NCBI GenBank assembly: GCA_016719385.1 | Contig: JADJZA010000007.1 | Location: 682,001-746,000 of the forward strand | DNA from: Candidatus Microthrix subdominans | GTDB taxonomy: Bacteria; Actinomycetota; Acidimicrobiia; Acidimicrobiales; Microtrichaceae | Reading direction: 5' to 3' | Length of the DNA: 64,000 bases | Shown here: piece after piece, positions 16,952-26,012 of the stretch | Position numbering within the stretch: position 1 is the first letter of the stretch | How the letters are laid out: every line of letters starts with the position of its first letter | Position numbers and translations under genes: made by a program | The notes under the pieces: generated by a model | Seen by the model: only the letters and a program-made list of their open reading frames with translations | Databases searched by the model: none | Told to the model about the DNA's origin: nothing

Positions 16952-17665
16952 GTGAGTGATCAGGTCAGCGAATCGACGGTCAGCGTCAGCACCGAGGGCG
17001 ACGTGGTCGTCGTCCGGCTCGACGACGGCAAGGCGAACGCGCTGAGCCACGAGATCATCGATGCTCTGTCGGCCGCCCTCGACCAGGGCGCGTCGGCCAA
17101 GGCCGTGGCGATCATCGGCCGCGAGGGCAAGTTCTCGGCCGGGTTCGACCTGTCGGTGATGACCAGCGGACCCCAGCAGGCACGCGATCTGCTCGAGGCG
17201 GGTGCCAACCTGGCGATGCAGGCCTACCTCAGCCCGGTGCCGGTCGTGTTCGGCGTGACCGGCCATGCGCTGGCGATGGGTGCGATCCTGTGCTCGGCGG
17301 TCGACTACCGGGTCGGCGCCGGGGGCCCGTACAAGCTGGGCCTCAACGAGGTCGGGATCGGCATGCCCGTGCCCCGTTTCGCCGTCGAGCTCGTCCGTGA
17401 CCGGCTGACCCCGACCTGGTTCACCCGGTCGGCTCAGCACGGCGAGGTGCTCGACCCCACCCAGGCGCTCGCCGCCGGGTACCTCGACGAGGTCGTCCCG
17501 CTGGCCGAGGTGCCCGGCCGTGCCATCGAGGTGGCCAGCGGACTGGCCGAGCGGGTCCACCCGGGGCCCTTTCGCTTGACGCGCACCAACATCCGCGGGG
17601 CGTTGGCCCAGCGGGTGACCGCAGAACTGCACCAAGACCTCAGCGAGTTCAGCGTCGGCGGATAG
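16952..17665 (+). CDS. Enoyl-CoA hydratase/isomerase family protein
   Basis: 237 residues, crotonase fold: FSAGFDLSVM supplies the first oxyanion-hole segment and GHALAMGAILCSAVDYRVG the second, with LNEVGIGMPVP following. The usual GGG of the second segment is replaced by AMGAI, and one of the two catalytic acids of hydratases is not obvious, so isomerase or hydrolase activity is possible. GTG 16952 has GGGAG upstream. A TACCGT -10 at 16882-16887 lies exactly seven bases before an in-frame GTG at 16895; if that transcript is leaderless the protein gains 19 residues. A bidirectional hairpin follows the stop. Confidence 0.82.
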   Translation: MSDQVSESTVSVSTEGDVVVVRLDDGKANALSHEIIDALSAALDQGASAKAVAIIGREGKFSAGFDLSVMTSGPQQARDLLEAGANLAMQAYLSPVPVVFGVTGHALAMGAILCSAVDYRVGAGGPYKLGLNEVGIGMPVPRFAVELVRDRLTPTWFTRSAQHGEVLDPTQALAAGYLDEVVPLAEVPGRAIEVASGLAERVHPGPFRLTRTNIRGALAQRVTAELHQDLSEFSVGG

Positions 17666-17678
17666 CCGCTGCCCGGCA

Positions 17679-17710
17679 GCTGGGCCTCGCTCCGCTGAGC
17701 TCGGCCCAGC
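17679..17710. terminator. Bidirectional hairpin between convergent genes
   Basis: GCTGGGCC (17679-17686) and GGCCCAGC (17703-17710) form an eight-base stem with a 16-base loop. It lies between the stop of the enoyl-CoA hydratase gene (+) and the stop of the tail-anchored protein gene (-), so it can serve both. Confidence 0.6.
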
Positions 17711-17731
17711 CCGGTGCTCGGTGGGCCTTGC

Positions 17732-18244
17732 TCAGCGCTTGCGGCGCCAGGCGATGACGCCGGCGATCGCCGTGACGACGAGCACCGCTCCGGCGGCGAT
17801 CAGCAGCCGACGATCGTCCTCGTCCGGCGGTGCGGCGGCGGGCACGAGCGGTTCGCGCCGCTCCGGAGCGCTGGGCAGACCGTCCTCGATGGGGAGGTCA
17901 TCGATGGCGGGAAGAACGTCCTCGAGGGGGAGGGGGGCCTCCGGCGGGGTGGGATCCTCCGGGTCGTTGGCGGCCGCTTGGTCGATCGGCTCGACGTCAA
18001 CTGGATCGACAACGACCGCTTCGGTGTCTTCCGTGTTGCGCTTGCCCTCGCGAGACGCCTCCGGCGGCAACGTGGCCGCCTCGAAGTCGGCGAGGCTCAC
18101 GCCATCGGGCGGGGTGGGCGTTGGGTCGACGTTCGTGACGGCATGCTCGCCGGTGGCGTTCAACATGGCGTCGATCGGCACGGTTGAGTCGCCGGCAGGC
18201 TTGGCCGAGCGGGCCCGCTTGCCCTTGGGGTCGTAGCCCGCCAT
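17732..18244 (-). CDS. Tail-anchored acidic membrane protein, ParA-linked
   Basis: 170 residues. A short basic N-terminus (MAGYDPKGKRARSAKPAG) is followed by a long acidic, Pro-rich, probably disordered region and one C-terminal membrane helix (LLIAAGAVLVVTAIAGVIAW) ending RRKR. This topology leaves nearly the whole protein in the cytoplasm. Its ATG overlaps the parA stop (TGATG), so both are made from one mRNA. The basic N-terminus is a plausible ATPase-stimulating peptide of the kind ParB and other ParA partners use, but that is inference. No sequence family was recognised. Confidence 0.7.
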   Translation of the reverse strand: MAGYDPKGKRARSAKPAGDSTVPIDAMLNATGEHAVTNVDPTPTPPDGVSLADFEAATLPPEASREGKRNTEDTEAVVVDPVDVEPIDQAAANDPEDPTPPEAPLPLEDVLPAIDDLPIEDGLPSAPERREPLVPAAAPPDEDDRRLLIAAGAVLVVTAIAGVIAWRRKR

Positions 18245-19047
18245 CAGGCCACGCCGGAGATCGCGGTCGCCGTGCTGATGCGGTCCCACATGGCGTCGTA
18301 CAGCGTGGCCAACTCGGCCGACGCTTCCTCGGCGCCCGGACGGGTTAATGCGTGGATGGGGAGGGACTGGGCGGCGGCTTCGGTCAGCGCCGCCCGCTGA
18401 TGCACAGCGGGCAAGATGTCGTCCCCGTGGGTGGCGAGCAACTCGTTGTGCCAATACTGGGCATCCCGAGTGCGGCCGAGCCGATTGACCGCAATGCCCA
18501 GCAGTTCGGGCAGACCGTTGCGTCGGGCGGCTACCCGCTCCAGGTTGGCGAGGATCTGGTCGACGCCGTCGGAGGCCCAGGCGCCCGGCTCGGTGACGAT
18601 CATGGTGTGGGTGGCGGCGAACAGGGCGTTGATCGTGAGCAGCCCAAGCGACGGCGGGCAGTCGATCAGGGTGAGGTCGGCTTCGGTGCCCACCAGCGCA
18701 GAGGCCAGCCGGTCCTGGGCGCCGACGGGATCGGTGGCCAACTGCATCTCCCGCTGGGCCATCAGCGGTGAGCTCGGTGCCACCCGAGGGATCGATCGGA
18801 GCGGCGGTCGCTCCCAGGCCGAATAGACGATCGACTGCGCGATCGAGCCCGGCTGGGGGCTCGCCAGAGCGTCGTCGACGCTTCGGACGACGCCGGATAC
18901 GCCCAGACCGGAGGTTGCGTTGGCCTGCGGATCCAGGTCGACCACCATCACCCGCGCACCGCGCATTGCGGCGGTTGCGGCCAAACCGAGGGTAATCGTG
19001 GTTTTACCCACGCCCCCCTTCTGATTGACGATTGCCACACGAGTCAC
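18244..19047 (-). CDS. ParA/MinD-family ATPase (orphan)
   Basis: 267 residues. A deviant Walker A, KGGVGKTT, begins at residue 10; MVVDLDPQANAT (Walker A' region) and TLIDCPPSLG (Walker B) follow. These are the ParA/Soj hallmarks: ATP-dependent dimerisation and non-specific DNA or membrane binding. No parB or parS-like site is nearby; the partner gene is the coupled tail-anchored protein. The start is GTG 19047, because TAGCGT lies exactly seven bases upstream (leaderless pattern); a longer frame from GTG 19065 would begin upstream of that -10. It is divergent from mutM with 143 bases between starts. Confidence 0.87.
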   Translation of the reverse strand: MTRVAIVNQKGGVGKTTITLGLAATAAMRGARVMVVDLDPQANATSGLGVSGVVRSVDDALASPQPGSIAQSIVYSAWERPPLRSIPRVAPSSPLMAQREMQLATDPVGAQDRLASALVGTEADLTLIDCPPSLGLLTINALFAATHTMIVTEPGAWASDGVDQILANLERVAARRNGLPELLGIAVNRLGRTRDAQYWHNELLATHGDDILPAVHQRAALTEAAAQSLPIHALTRPGAEEASAELATLYDAMWDRISTATAISGVA

Positions 19048-19060
19048 GAACTCAACGCTA
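19048..19060 (-). promoter_or_regulatory. Leaderless promoter of parA
   Basis: TAGCGT (19060-19055, minus strand) followed by seven bases and the GTG start at 19047. Confidence 0.55.
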
Positions 19061-19190
19061 GCCACCCGTGGTCCCGTGTCCGGTGATGGGGCGCGAGGAC
19101 CGCTTGGAGCGTTACCTGAGACGGTGGGAGAACACCGGTTTGTTGCGGGCGCCCCGGCATCGGTCGAGCCCCGCAGTAACCAGTATCACC

Positions 19191-20075
19191 ATGCCCGAGC
19201 TTCCCGAGGTCGAAACGATCCGTGCCGCCCTCGATCCAGAGCTCGCCGGGGCGACGGTGATCGAGGCGTGGGGGCATCCGTCGGCGAAGTTCGCCCAGGC
19301 CCCCGCAGCGATCGGGAGGCGGTTCGTCTCGGTGGGTCGGCGGGGCAAGTACCTGCTGGCCGATCTGAGTTCCCCGCCCGCCCCCCACGGTGCCCAACGG
19401 CGGACGCCCCACACCGAGCTTGGTCCGCCGGCCGACTCCCAGCTGATCGTTCATCTGGGAATGACCGGGGTGTTGTCGCTGCGCCCTTCTCGTGCGCCGG
19501 GGCCGTCGGATACGGCGCCGGAGGGTGACCACGTGCGCGCCTGGTGGGCCCTCGACGATCGGCGCACGCTCGTGTTCAGCGATGTTCGACGCTTCGGCCG
19601 CCTGGCGGTCGTCGCCCACGGCGACTACTCGGGGCTGCCAACCCTGGCCGCATTGGGGCCCGAACCGTTTGACCCAATGTTCAGCCCATCGCTGTTGCGG
19701 GCAGGCGTCAACGCCACACCGCGGACGATCAAAACCGCCCTGCTCTCGCAGCGCATCGTCGCCGGCCTGGGCAACATCTACGTCGACGAGTCGCTCTGGC
19801 GAGCGAGGATCGATCCCCGCCGACGGACCGGGCTGGGTCGGCATCGAGCCGAGGCGCTCCACGGCGCCATCGTCGACGTGCTCGCCGAGGCGGTCGACGA
19901 AGGGGGAACGACGCTGCGCGACTACCGGATGCTCGATGGCTCGAGCGGCGAGCATCAACACCGGCTGGAGGTCTATGGGCGTGCCGGGTTGCCGTGCCTG
20001 CGTTGCGGCTCGACGTTGCGCAGCGCAGTGGTGGATGCCCGCACCACGGTGTGGTGCGGGAGCTGCCAGCGTTAG
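19191..20075 (+). CDS. mutM: Formamidopyrimidine-DNA glycosylase
   Basis: 294 residues. The mature N-terminal Pro-Glu of PELPEVETIR is the catalytic pair that removes 8-oxoguanine and cleaves the backbone. A conserved Lys lies in GRRGKYLLAD, the helix-two-turn-helix in GLGNIYVDESLW, and a C-terminal zinc finger has CLRCG and CGSCQR. The protein is slightly longer than usual through an insertion rich in Pro/His at about residues 60-85. The ATG at 19191 must be the start, because the Pro directly after Met is the active-site residue; upstream in-frame codons would abolish activity. It functions in base-excision repair of oxidised DNA. Confidence 0.95.
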   Translation: MPELPEVETIRAALDPELAGATVIEAWGHPSAKFAQAPAAIGRRFVSVGRRGKYLLADLSSPPAPHGAQRRTPHTELGPPADSQLIVHLGMTGVLSLRPSRAPGPSDTAPEGDHVRAWWALDDRRTLVFSDVRRFGRLAVVAHGDYSGLPTLAALGPEPFDPMFSPSLLRAGVNATPRTIKTALLSQRIVAGLGNIYVDESLWRARIDPRRRTGLGRHRAEALHGAIVDVLAEAVDEGGTTLRDYRMLDGSSGEHQHRLEVYGRAGLPCLRCGSTLRSAVVDARTTVWCGSCQR

Positions 20076-20087
20076 TGAGACCGGCCC

Positions 20088-22169
20088 TCAGTGCCCAGTG
20101 GGACGCTCGGCGGAGAACACCTGCCGGACCAGCTCGGGGGAGGCGGCGATGGTGCGGTCGCGGCCCTGCTCCTTGGCCACCAGCAGCCCGGCGTCGGCCA
20201 GTCGAACCAGATCGGTGAAGTCGCTGCCCATCGTCGAGTGCACCAGCCCGAAGCTGGCGGTGAACGGGACGATCAGCCCGCCGGCGACGGCCTCGCCCAA
20301 CGCGGTTCGGAGGCGCTCGATCGCTTCGCCCGCCGCCGCGACCGAGAGTTCCGGATAGATGATGACGAACTCGTCACCGCCAAGGCGCCCGACCACATCG
20401 GCGCCGCGCACGTTCTGGGACACGACGGTGGCAAACGTCTGCAGGGCCCGATCGCCCGCCTCGTGTCCGAACCGGTCGTTGATCGACTTGAACCGGTCGA
20501 GGTCGGCGAGCACGACGACGAACGGGGTGCGTTGTCTGAGCAACCGGGCGACGTTCGCTTCGATCACCTGCCGATTGGCAAGGCCGGTCAGCCCGTCGGT
20601 GCTCGCTTGACGACGGGTGAACTCGAGGGTGCGCAGGGCCCCGACATGGCTGGCGGTCTGGGTCGCCAAGGCTACGAACTGGTTGCTGGTGGGTCCGTCG
20701 GGGGGCTGTTGACCGGGCCCGGTCAGATGGATCACCCCCAGCGGGGACGAGTTGAACGTCATCGGGATGCATAACGCCGAGATGGGCCCGCCGGGCCGGT
20801 TTTGCAGCATCGGGCAGCCGTTGATCGATTCGGAGCTGTCGAACACGGTGCTCTGTCCGCGCCGCAGCGCCACGCAGTCGGTCGGATCGGTCACCGGACA
20901 TCCGGGCGAACCGGAACTCGGGCTGGCTGCCACCTCACCGAGGTCGCCCGACGTTGCGTCGAGCAACAGCAGCTCGCCCTGAAGGCCGGGAGCGAACAGT
21001 CCCATCGCCTGTTCGACGACCGCAAACGTGGCGGCTTCAGAATCGGCGGTTTCGAGCGTCTCGGAGATCACCCGGTTCTGGGCGTTGCGACGGGCATCGT
21101 CGGACAGGGTGGAGAACCGGTTCCCGAGGCGCTGCGCCAAGCGATCGGTCGCCTGCCCCACGCGCCCAAGGTCGTCGTTGCCGCCCAGATCGGAGCGCAC
21201 CTGGAAATGTCCATGGGCGACCTGATCGAGCGTTCGGGAGACTCGGCGCAGCGGTTTGACGGTCGCTCGCCAGGCCCACACAGCCAGCACGAACGCGACG
21301 ATTGTGAGCGCAAGGGGGAGGAGCGGAAACAGAAGGACGTCCTCGCCCCGCTGGTCGTCGAGCTCGGCGGTCAGTCGGTTGAGCTCGCGAGACAGGTCCC
21401 GGCTGAGGGCCTCGTGCTCGGCGAGGCGCTGCTCGTAGGACTCGCGGTCGAACCCAAGGGCCGCCTGGGCAGCATCGGGAGTGCGCCGGGCAAACTCGAT
21501 CAGACGGAGGGTCCCGTCCAGATACGATCGGTTCGACGCCAAGAGCACCGCGAGCGGTCTGTCGAAATCGGCGTTCCCGGCAATCCTCTCGGCACGTTCG
21601 ATGATGGCCGTCAACTCGTCCGACTGCCGGCGGAGCACGCGTTCGGCACGGTCCAACGCAAGTTTGGTGGCGGTGATCACACCCTGGTTGACCGCGACCT
21701 GCGCTTGGGAGACCGCCCGGTCGGCGTCGGCCGCGACCCGGTATTGATCCTGTGCCGAGCTGATCCGGCCTGCGACCCGCTCGGTTGCGGTGTTCTCGCC
21801 CTGGGCGTAGAGGCTGATCAGCGCAGCCAGGACCACGACGACCAGGGTCGGCGCCCCGATGAGGACGGCCAGGGTCGGTCGGACTCGACGCCCGCCCGCC
21901 TCCGACCGTTGGTCCGACTCGGTGACGGGGCGGTCCGGGCCTGGATCGGGGTGGTCGGTCGTCGGCGTGTCCGGATCTCTGCCACCAGCAAAGGGCACAC
22001 CCAAGGGAGTCGGCGGTGTCGTGTTGTCGTGACGGCCGGAGCGGACGTGGTCGTTGAGGGCTTCCTCGGTTCGGGTCGCGTCCCGAGCGGCCCCGACCCG
22101 CGCTGGTCCGGATACCTGTCGATATCGCCCGGCCGGTTGCCAGTCGTTGTTGGGTACAAGGTTCATCAT
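20088..22169 (-). CDS. Membrane diguanylate cyclase (HAMP-GAF-GGDEF)
   Basis: 693 residues. A hydrophilic Pro/Asp-rich N-terminal tail of about 95 residues leads to a membrane helix, an extracytoplasmic helical sensor region of about 150 residues, a second helix (PLLPLALTIVAFVLAVW), a HAMP-like segment, a GAF-like domain with several Cys (GCPVTDPTDC) and a C-terminal GGDEF domain. The active site is RLGGDEFVIIYP and an RxxD inhibitory site (RGAD) lies five residues before it, so synthesis of c-di-GMP from GTP with product feedback is expected. The start is the ATG pair at 22169/22166. The frame continues upstream to 22403 but without a clear start signal. It converges with mutM. Confidence 0.88.
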   Translation of the reverse strand: MMNLVPNNDWQPAGRYRQVSGPARVGAARDATRTEEALNDHVRSGRHDNTTPPTPLGVPFAGGRDPDTPTTDHPDPGPDRPVTESDQRSEAGGRRVRPTLAVLIGAPTLVVVVLAALISLYAQGENTATERVAGRISSAQDQYRVAADADRAVSQAQVAVNQGVITATKLALDRAERVLRRQSDELTAIIERAERIAGNADFDRPLAVLLASNRSYLDGTLRLIEFARRTPDAAQAALGFDRESYEQRLAEHEALSRDLSRELNRLTAELDDQRGEDVLLFPLLPLALTIVAFVLAVWAWRATVKPLRRVSRTLDQVAHGHFQVRSDLGGNDDLGRVGQATDRLAQRLGNRFSTLSDDARRNAQNRVISETLETADSEAATFAVVEQAMGLFAPGLQGELLLLDATSGDLGEVAASPSSGSPGCPVTDPTDCVALRRGQSTVFDSSESINGCPMLQNRPGGPISALCIPMTFNSSPLGVIHLTGPGQQPPDGPTSNQFVALATQTASHVGALRTLEFTRRQASTDGLTGLANRQVIEANVARLLRQRTPFVVVLADLDRFKSINDRFGHEAGDRALQTFATVVSQNVRGADVVGRLGGDEFVIIYPELSVAAAGEAIERLRTALGEAVAGGLIVPFTASFGLVHSTMGSDFTDLVRLADAGLLVAKEQGRDRTIAASPELVRQVFSAERPTGH

Positions 22170-22406
22170 CCGCCAAGGTGATTTCCCGGTCCACCTCCAA
22201 GGCCTACTGCCGCTCGCGCCCTGACGGTGGTCACACAACCGCGTACGGTTGTATCCGAACACGAAGGGTACCGACGACCTCTGGTGATGTCCATGGGGCG
22301 CCGGACACGTCATCACCATCAGGGGCCGCCAGCCAACAGGTCTGCGGCTGCGGGCGTGTCGGTGTGCAACCTCGGTGAATCGTCCCGGCTCCGGTAGCTT
22401 CACGCC

Positions 22407-22931
22407 GTGGCGATCGCTGTGGTGCTGGTGGTGGTGGGGGTGACCGGCATGATCTCCGCCCGCGTTGCAGCCCTGTGGTGGGCACGCCAGCCGCTCGGCG
22501 TGGTTCGTCTCGACGGCCGGGTCGAGGTGCGGGTCGGCGCCCGCCGGGTCGACGCTGAGGGTCGCTGCGGCGACAGCGGCGAACTGGCGATCGCAGCGGG
22601 TCGCTTGGAGATGGCTGTGGCGGGCAGGACCATCGTGTCGACACCGGTCGGCAGGGTCGGTGCGGCGGTCCGCTCCGATCCCCGACCGTCGCTACGGCTG
22701 AGCGGTGACGGCTGGAGCGTGACGCTCGTCGTCGATCGTGAGCGTCCCGTCCCGGTCGTGGTCGGTCGGATCGGCGCTCTTCGTCAGGCGACGACATCTC
22801 AGGTGGTGCTCGACGCCCTGCGCGAGGCGACGGCCGCCGCCGATGCCGAACACGTCGACGGTTCGCCAGATGGGTCCAGCGACGGCAACCTCAGGCCGGG
22901 CGACCCAGGGCCGTACGTCGACGACCGCTGA
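22407..22931 (+). CDS. Hypothetical protein with N-terminal membrane helix
   Basis: 174 residues, not recognised. GTG 22407 begins a hydrophobic helix (about residues 2-25), and the remainder is a soluble beta-rich domain with alternating Val/Arg residues, ending in a Gly/Asp-rich tail. TAGCTT lies six bases before the GTG, supporting a leaderless start. It converges with dxs, with eight bases between the stops, and is divergent from the diguanylate cyclase. Confidence 0.55.
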   Translation: MAIAVVLVVVGVTGMISARVAALWWARQPLGVVRLDGRVEVRVGARRVDAEGRCGDSGELAIAAGRLEMAVAGRTIVSTPVGRVGAAVRSDPRPSLRLSGDGWSVTLVVDRERPVPVVVGRIGALRQATTSQVVLDALREATAAADAEHVDGSPDGSSDGNLRPGDPGPYVDDR

Positions 22932-22939
22932 GCCCCAAT

Positions 22940-24802
22940 TCAGCTGGTCTGGCTGGCCTTGGCGCTGCGCCAAGCGTTCACCTCGGCGACAACCCCGGCG
23001 GAGTCGAGGCCCAGGTCGGCCAGGATGGCGTCGACCTCCCCGTGGGGCAGGTAGGCGACCGGGACGCCGAGCACCCGCACATCGGGACCCCCGACCGGAG
23101 CCAGGTCTCGCAGGGAGTCGGCAATCGCCGATCCGACGCCACCCTCGCGTACGCCGTCCTCGATCGTGACGACCAGGCGGTGCCGAGCGGCGTCGGCCAA
23201 CATCTCGGCGTCGAGCGGTTTGACCACGCGCGGGTCCCAGACCGTGCAGGCGACCCCTTCGGCCTCGAGGCGGTCGGCGGCCCCTTGCGCAGCGGCGAGC
23301 ATCCTGCCGACGCCGATCAGGCACACCTCGGCGTCCTCGTCGGCGCGTGCACACCGGGCGGACAGGCCGGAACCGACCTGGTCGGGAGGAACCTGAGGCG
23401 CCGCCGACTTGGTCCACCTGATGGCCGCAGGGCCGTCGCACAGGTCGAGCGCGTCGGTCATCATCTGCGGCAGTTCCTGGTAGGACGACGGGGCGAAGAC
23501 CACCATGTCGGGAACCTTGGTCAACAGCACCATGTCCAGGACGCCATGATGGGAGGCCCCGTCGTTGCCGGTCACCCCGGCGCGGTCGAGGCAGAAAAGC
23601 ACCGGCTGATGGTGCAGCCCGACGTCGAGGTTCACCTGGTCGATCGCCCGGGTGAGGAAGGTCGAATACACGGCGAACACCGGCCGGAGACCCATCATCG
23701 CCATGCCGGCAGCGGAGGTGACCGCATGCTGTTCGGCGATGCCGACGTCGAAGACGCGGTCGGGAAAGCGCTCCATCATCGGCAACAGCCCGGTCGAGTC
23801 GGGCATCGCGGCGGTAAGCGCCACCAGTTCGGGCCGGGCTTCGGCCTCGGCGACGATCGCCTCGGAAAAGGCGCCGGTGTAGCTGCCCGGCTTGACCGAG
23901 CCCATGTCGTGGAGGTGCTTGACCGAGTCGTTCTCGGCAGGGGCGTATCCCCGTCCCTTCTGGGTGAGCACGTGGACGACGACCGGGCCGTCCATCTCCT
24001 TGGCCGCAGCGAGCGCCCGCTCGAGGGCATCGATGTCGTGGCCATCGAGCGGGCCGAGGTAGGCCACGCCGAGGTCCTCGAAGAACGCCGGCGGCTCGAA
24101 CATGTCGCGGAGGGCGTGGGTGGCCGAGTCCCATCCCCGCCCGAGCACCTCGCCGCCCGGCAGGTCGCGCACCACACGCTCGATCCGGGCGGTGTTGCGC
24201 CGGTACATCGGGTGGGCGCGCAGCTTGACCAGGCTGTCGCCCAAGCGGGAGGCGGTCGGGGCGTAGGAGCGGCCGTTGTCGTTGAGGATGGTGATCACCC
24301 GGCGGCCGCTGTGGCCCAGGTTGTTCAGCCCCTCGAAGGCCATCCCCCCGGTCATCGCCCCGTCGCCGACGACGGCGACGACGTGCCGCTTGGGGCCGCC
24401 GCTCAGCTCGAGCGCGGTCGCCATGCCCTGGGCATAGGACAGCACGGTTGAGGCATGGGAGTTCTCGATCCAGTCGTGTTCGGACTCGGCCCGGCTGGGG
24501 TATCCCGACATGCCGCCGGCCTGGCGGAGGGTGCTGAACCCTTCGCGTCGGCCGGTGAGCAGCTTGTGGACGTAGGCCTGGTGGCCGGTGTCCCACAGGA
24601 TCACGTCGTGGGGAGAATGGAAGCTGCGGTGCAACGCCAACGTGAGTTCGACCACGCCGAGGTTGGAGCCGAGGTGGCCGCCGCTGGGGCTGGCATTGAC
24701 CGCGTCGACCACGAACGCGCGGATCTCCTCCGCCAGCTGGGCGAGTTGGGCCGGGTCCATCCGTCGGATGTCCTGGGGACTGGAAATTTGCTCCAGCAGC
24801 AC
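22940..24802 (-). CDS. dxs: 1-deoxy-D-xylulose-5-phosphate synthase
   Basis: 620 residues. The thiamine-diphosphate motif is VVGDGAMTGGMAFEGLNN (about residues 150-175), GGHLGSNLG lies near the N-terminus, and the catalytic Glu is in DVGIAEQHAVT (about 370). Condenses pyruvate and glyceraldehyde 3-phosphate, the first step of the MEP isoprenoid pathway. GTG 24802 was chosen: GGAGG lies eight bases upstream and the protein then begins VLLEQI as in other Dxs. The frame can extend to 24856 without such support. The flippase-like gene lies downstream of no shared signal and starts beyond the upstream side on the same strand. Confidence 0.96.
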   Translation of the reverse strand: MLLEQISSPQDIRRMDPAQLAQLAEEIRAFVVDAVNASPSGGHLGSNLGVVELTLALHRSFHSPHDVILWDTGHQAYVHKLLTGRREGFSTLRQAGGMSGYPSRAESEHDWIENSHASTVLSYAQGMATALELSGGPKRHVVAVVGDGAMTGGMAFEGLNNLGHSGRRVITILNDNGRSYAPTASRLGDSLVKLRAHPMYRRNTARIERVVRDLPGGEVLGRGWDSATHALRDMFEPPAFFEDLGVAYLGPLDGHDIDALERALAAAKEMDGPVVVHVLTQKGRGYAPAENDSVKHLHDMGSVKPGSYTGAFSEAIVAEAEARPELVALTAAMPDSTGLLPMMERFPDRVFDVGIAEQHAVTSAAGMAMMGLRPVFAVYSTFLTRAIDQVNLDVGLHHQPVLFCLDRAGVTGNDGASHHGVLDMVLLTKVPDMVVFAPSSYQELPQMMTDALDLCDGPAAIRWTKSAAPQVPPDQVGSGLSARCARADEDAEVCLIGVGRMLAAAQGAADRLEAEGVACTVWDPRVVKPLDAEMLADAARHRLVVTIEDGVREGGVGSAIADSLRDLAPVGGPDVRVLGVPVAYLPHGEVDAILADLGLDSAGVVAEVNAWRSAKASQTS

Positions 24803-24865
24803 GCTGGTCACCTCCACAAATGAGAGCACTTCGATGCCGGGCCGCTCCCTGTACAAAAAACGAGC

Positions 24866-25876
24866 CTACTCAGGCAGCGGTGTCTCGGGGTCGGCACGGC
24901 CGGGCTTGGTTGGACGGTATCCGGCGGCGAAGGCGGGAGCGCCGAGCGCCGACACGGCCACCGTCGCCAGGTAGTGCACCAGGCCAAGGGCGATCGCCTG
25001 AGCGTCCGGGGTTCCAAGCGCTCCCAGCAGGATCACCAATGCCCCCTCTCGAACGCCGAGGCCGCCAAGCCCGATCGGAAGGTTCTGGGCGATCGCCACC
25101 GGCGGAAACAGCGCAAGCACGGCCAGAAGTGTCAGGCCCTCGATGCCGACGATCTGCCCCTCGGCCCAGACCGCAGCGCAAAGCACCAACTGGAACGCCG
25201 CCCCTGCGGCCATCACGGTGGCGGCGCGTGACGGGTAGGTGCGGGCGGCGCGAACACCCCGGTACACCCCGAAGAGGAGCCCCCGCCAACCGCTGGGGTT
25301 CTCGTCGGCGACCACCCGCGCCGTGGCGACGCGCCCAACCGAGGAATGGCCGGCTGCGATCAGCAAGGACGCCAGGGCGATCAGGGTTCCGACGTCGATG
25401 GCGAGCGCCAGGGCGGTCGAGGTGCCCGCCGACAGCAACGACGGGTGGACGGCCAGGGCCACCAGGCTGATCACGGGCAACACCACCCAGCCGGTCAGCC
25501 GCTCCAGGGCGATCGAGGCGAAGGCGGTGCCGACGCTGTCCAACTCCGGGGCGGAGCGGGCGATGCGGACGACGTCGCCCCCGAAGGCGGTCGGCAGGAC
25601 GTTGGAGACGAACTGCCCGGCCCAGGTCATCGACAGCAGGTGTCGCATCGCCAGCCGCTGGTCGAACAGGGCAAGAACCCGTTGCCAGCGAACCGCCTGA
25701 AGTGACAATGCGGTGCCCTGCAACCCGAGCGCCAGTGCAATCCACGCCGGGGTGGCGGCGGTCCAGGTGGGGACGAGATCGCTGAGCGACACGTCGGGCA
25801 GCTGCCAGACGAGGAGGCCCAACATGGCGGCGCTGAGCAGCACCCGCAGCCAGGTGCTCGCCAGGGCGCGCCGCAT
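24866..25876 (-). CDS. Flippase-like integral membrane protein (UPF0104 / LPG synthase TM-domain family)
   Basis: 336 residues with about eight membrane helices. The pattern QAVRWQRVLALF, TWAGQFVSNVLPTAFGGDVVR and NLPIGLGGLGVREGALV is that of the AglD/MprF N-terminal flippase family, which moves lipids or polyprenyl-linked glycans across the membrane. The start is the ATG at 25876; an in-frame extension overlaps nothing essential but has no clear signal. It lies upstream of dxs on the same strand (63 bases), which may be a functional link through isoprenoid lipid carriers. Substrate unknown. Confidence 0.78.
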   Translation of the reverse strand: MRRALASTWLRVLLSAAMLGLLVWQLPDVSLSDLVPTWTAATPAWIALALGLQGTALSLQAVRWQRVLALFDQRLAMRHLLSMTWAGQFVSNVLPTAFGGDVVRIARSAPELDSVGTAFASIALERLTGWVVLPVISLVALAVHPSLLSAGTSTALALAIDVGTLIALASLLIAAGHSSVGRVATARVVADENPSGWRGLLFGVYRGVRAARTYPSRAATVMAAGAAFQLVLCAAVWAEGQIVGIEGLTLLAVLALFPPVAIAQNLPIGLGGLGVREGALVILLGALGTPDAQAIALGLVHYLATVAVSALGAPAFAAGYRPTKPGRADPETPLPE

Positions 25877-26012
25877 GGGGCTGAGCGGTTCGACACCGGG
25901 GCCGGCGTGGCCGGGGCGTCCGCCAGGGGCGTGTGGGTCCTCGGTGGTGATCCGACCGAGGGTACTGCCGACCGTCGGCGGGGCTGCGGAGCGATCGACC
26001 AGTGGCTGTGAG

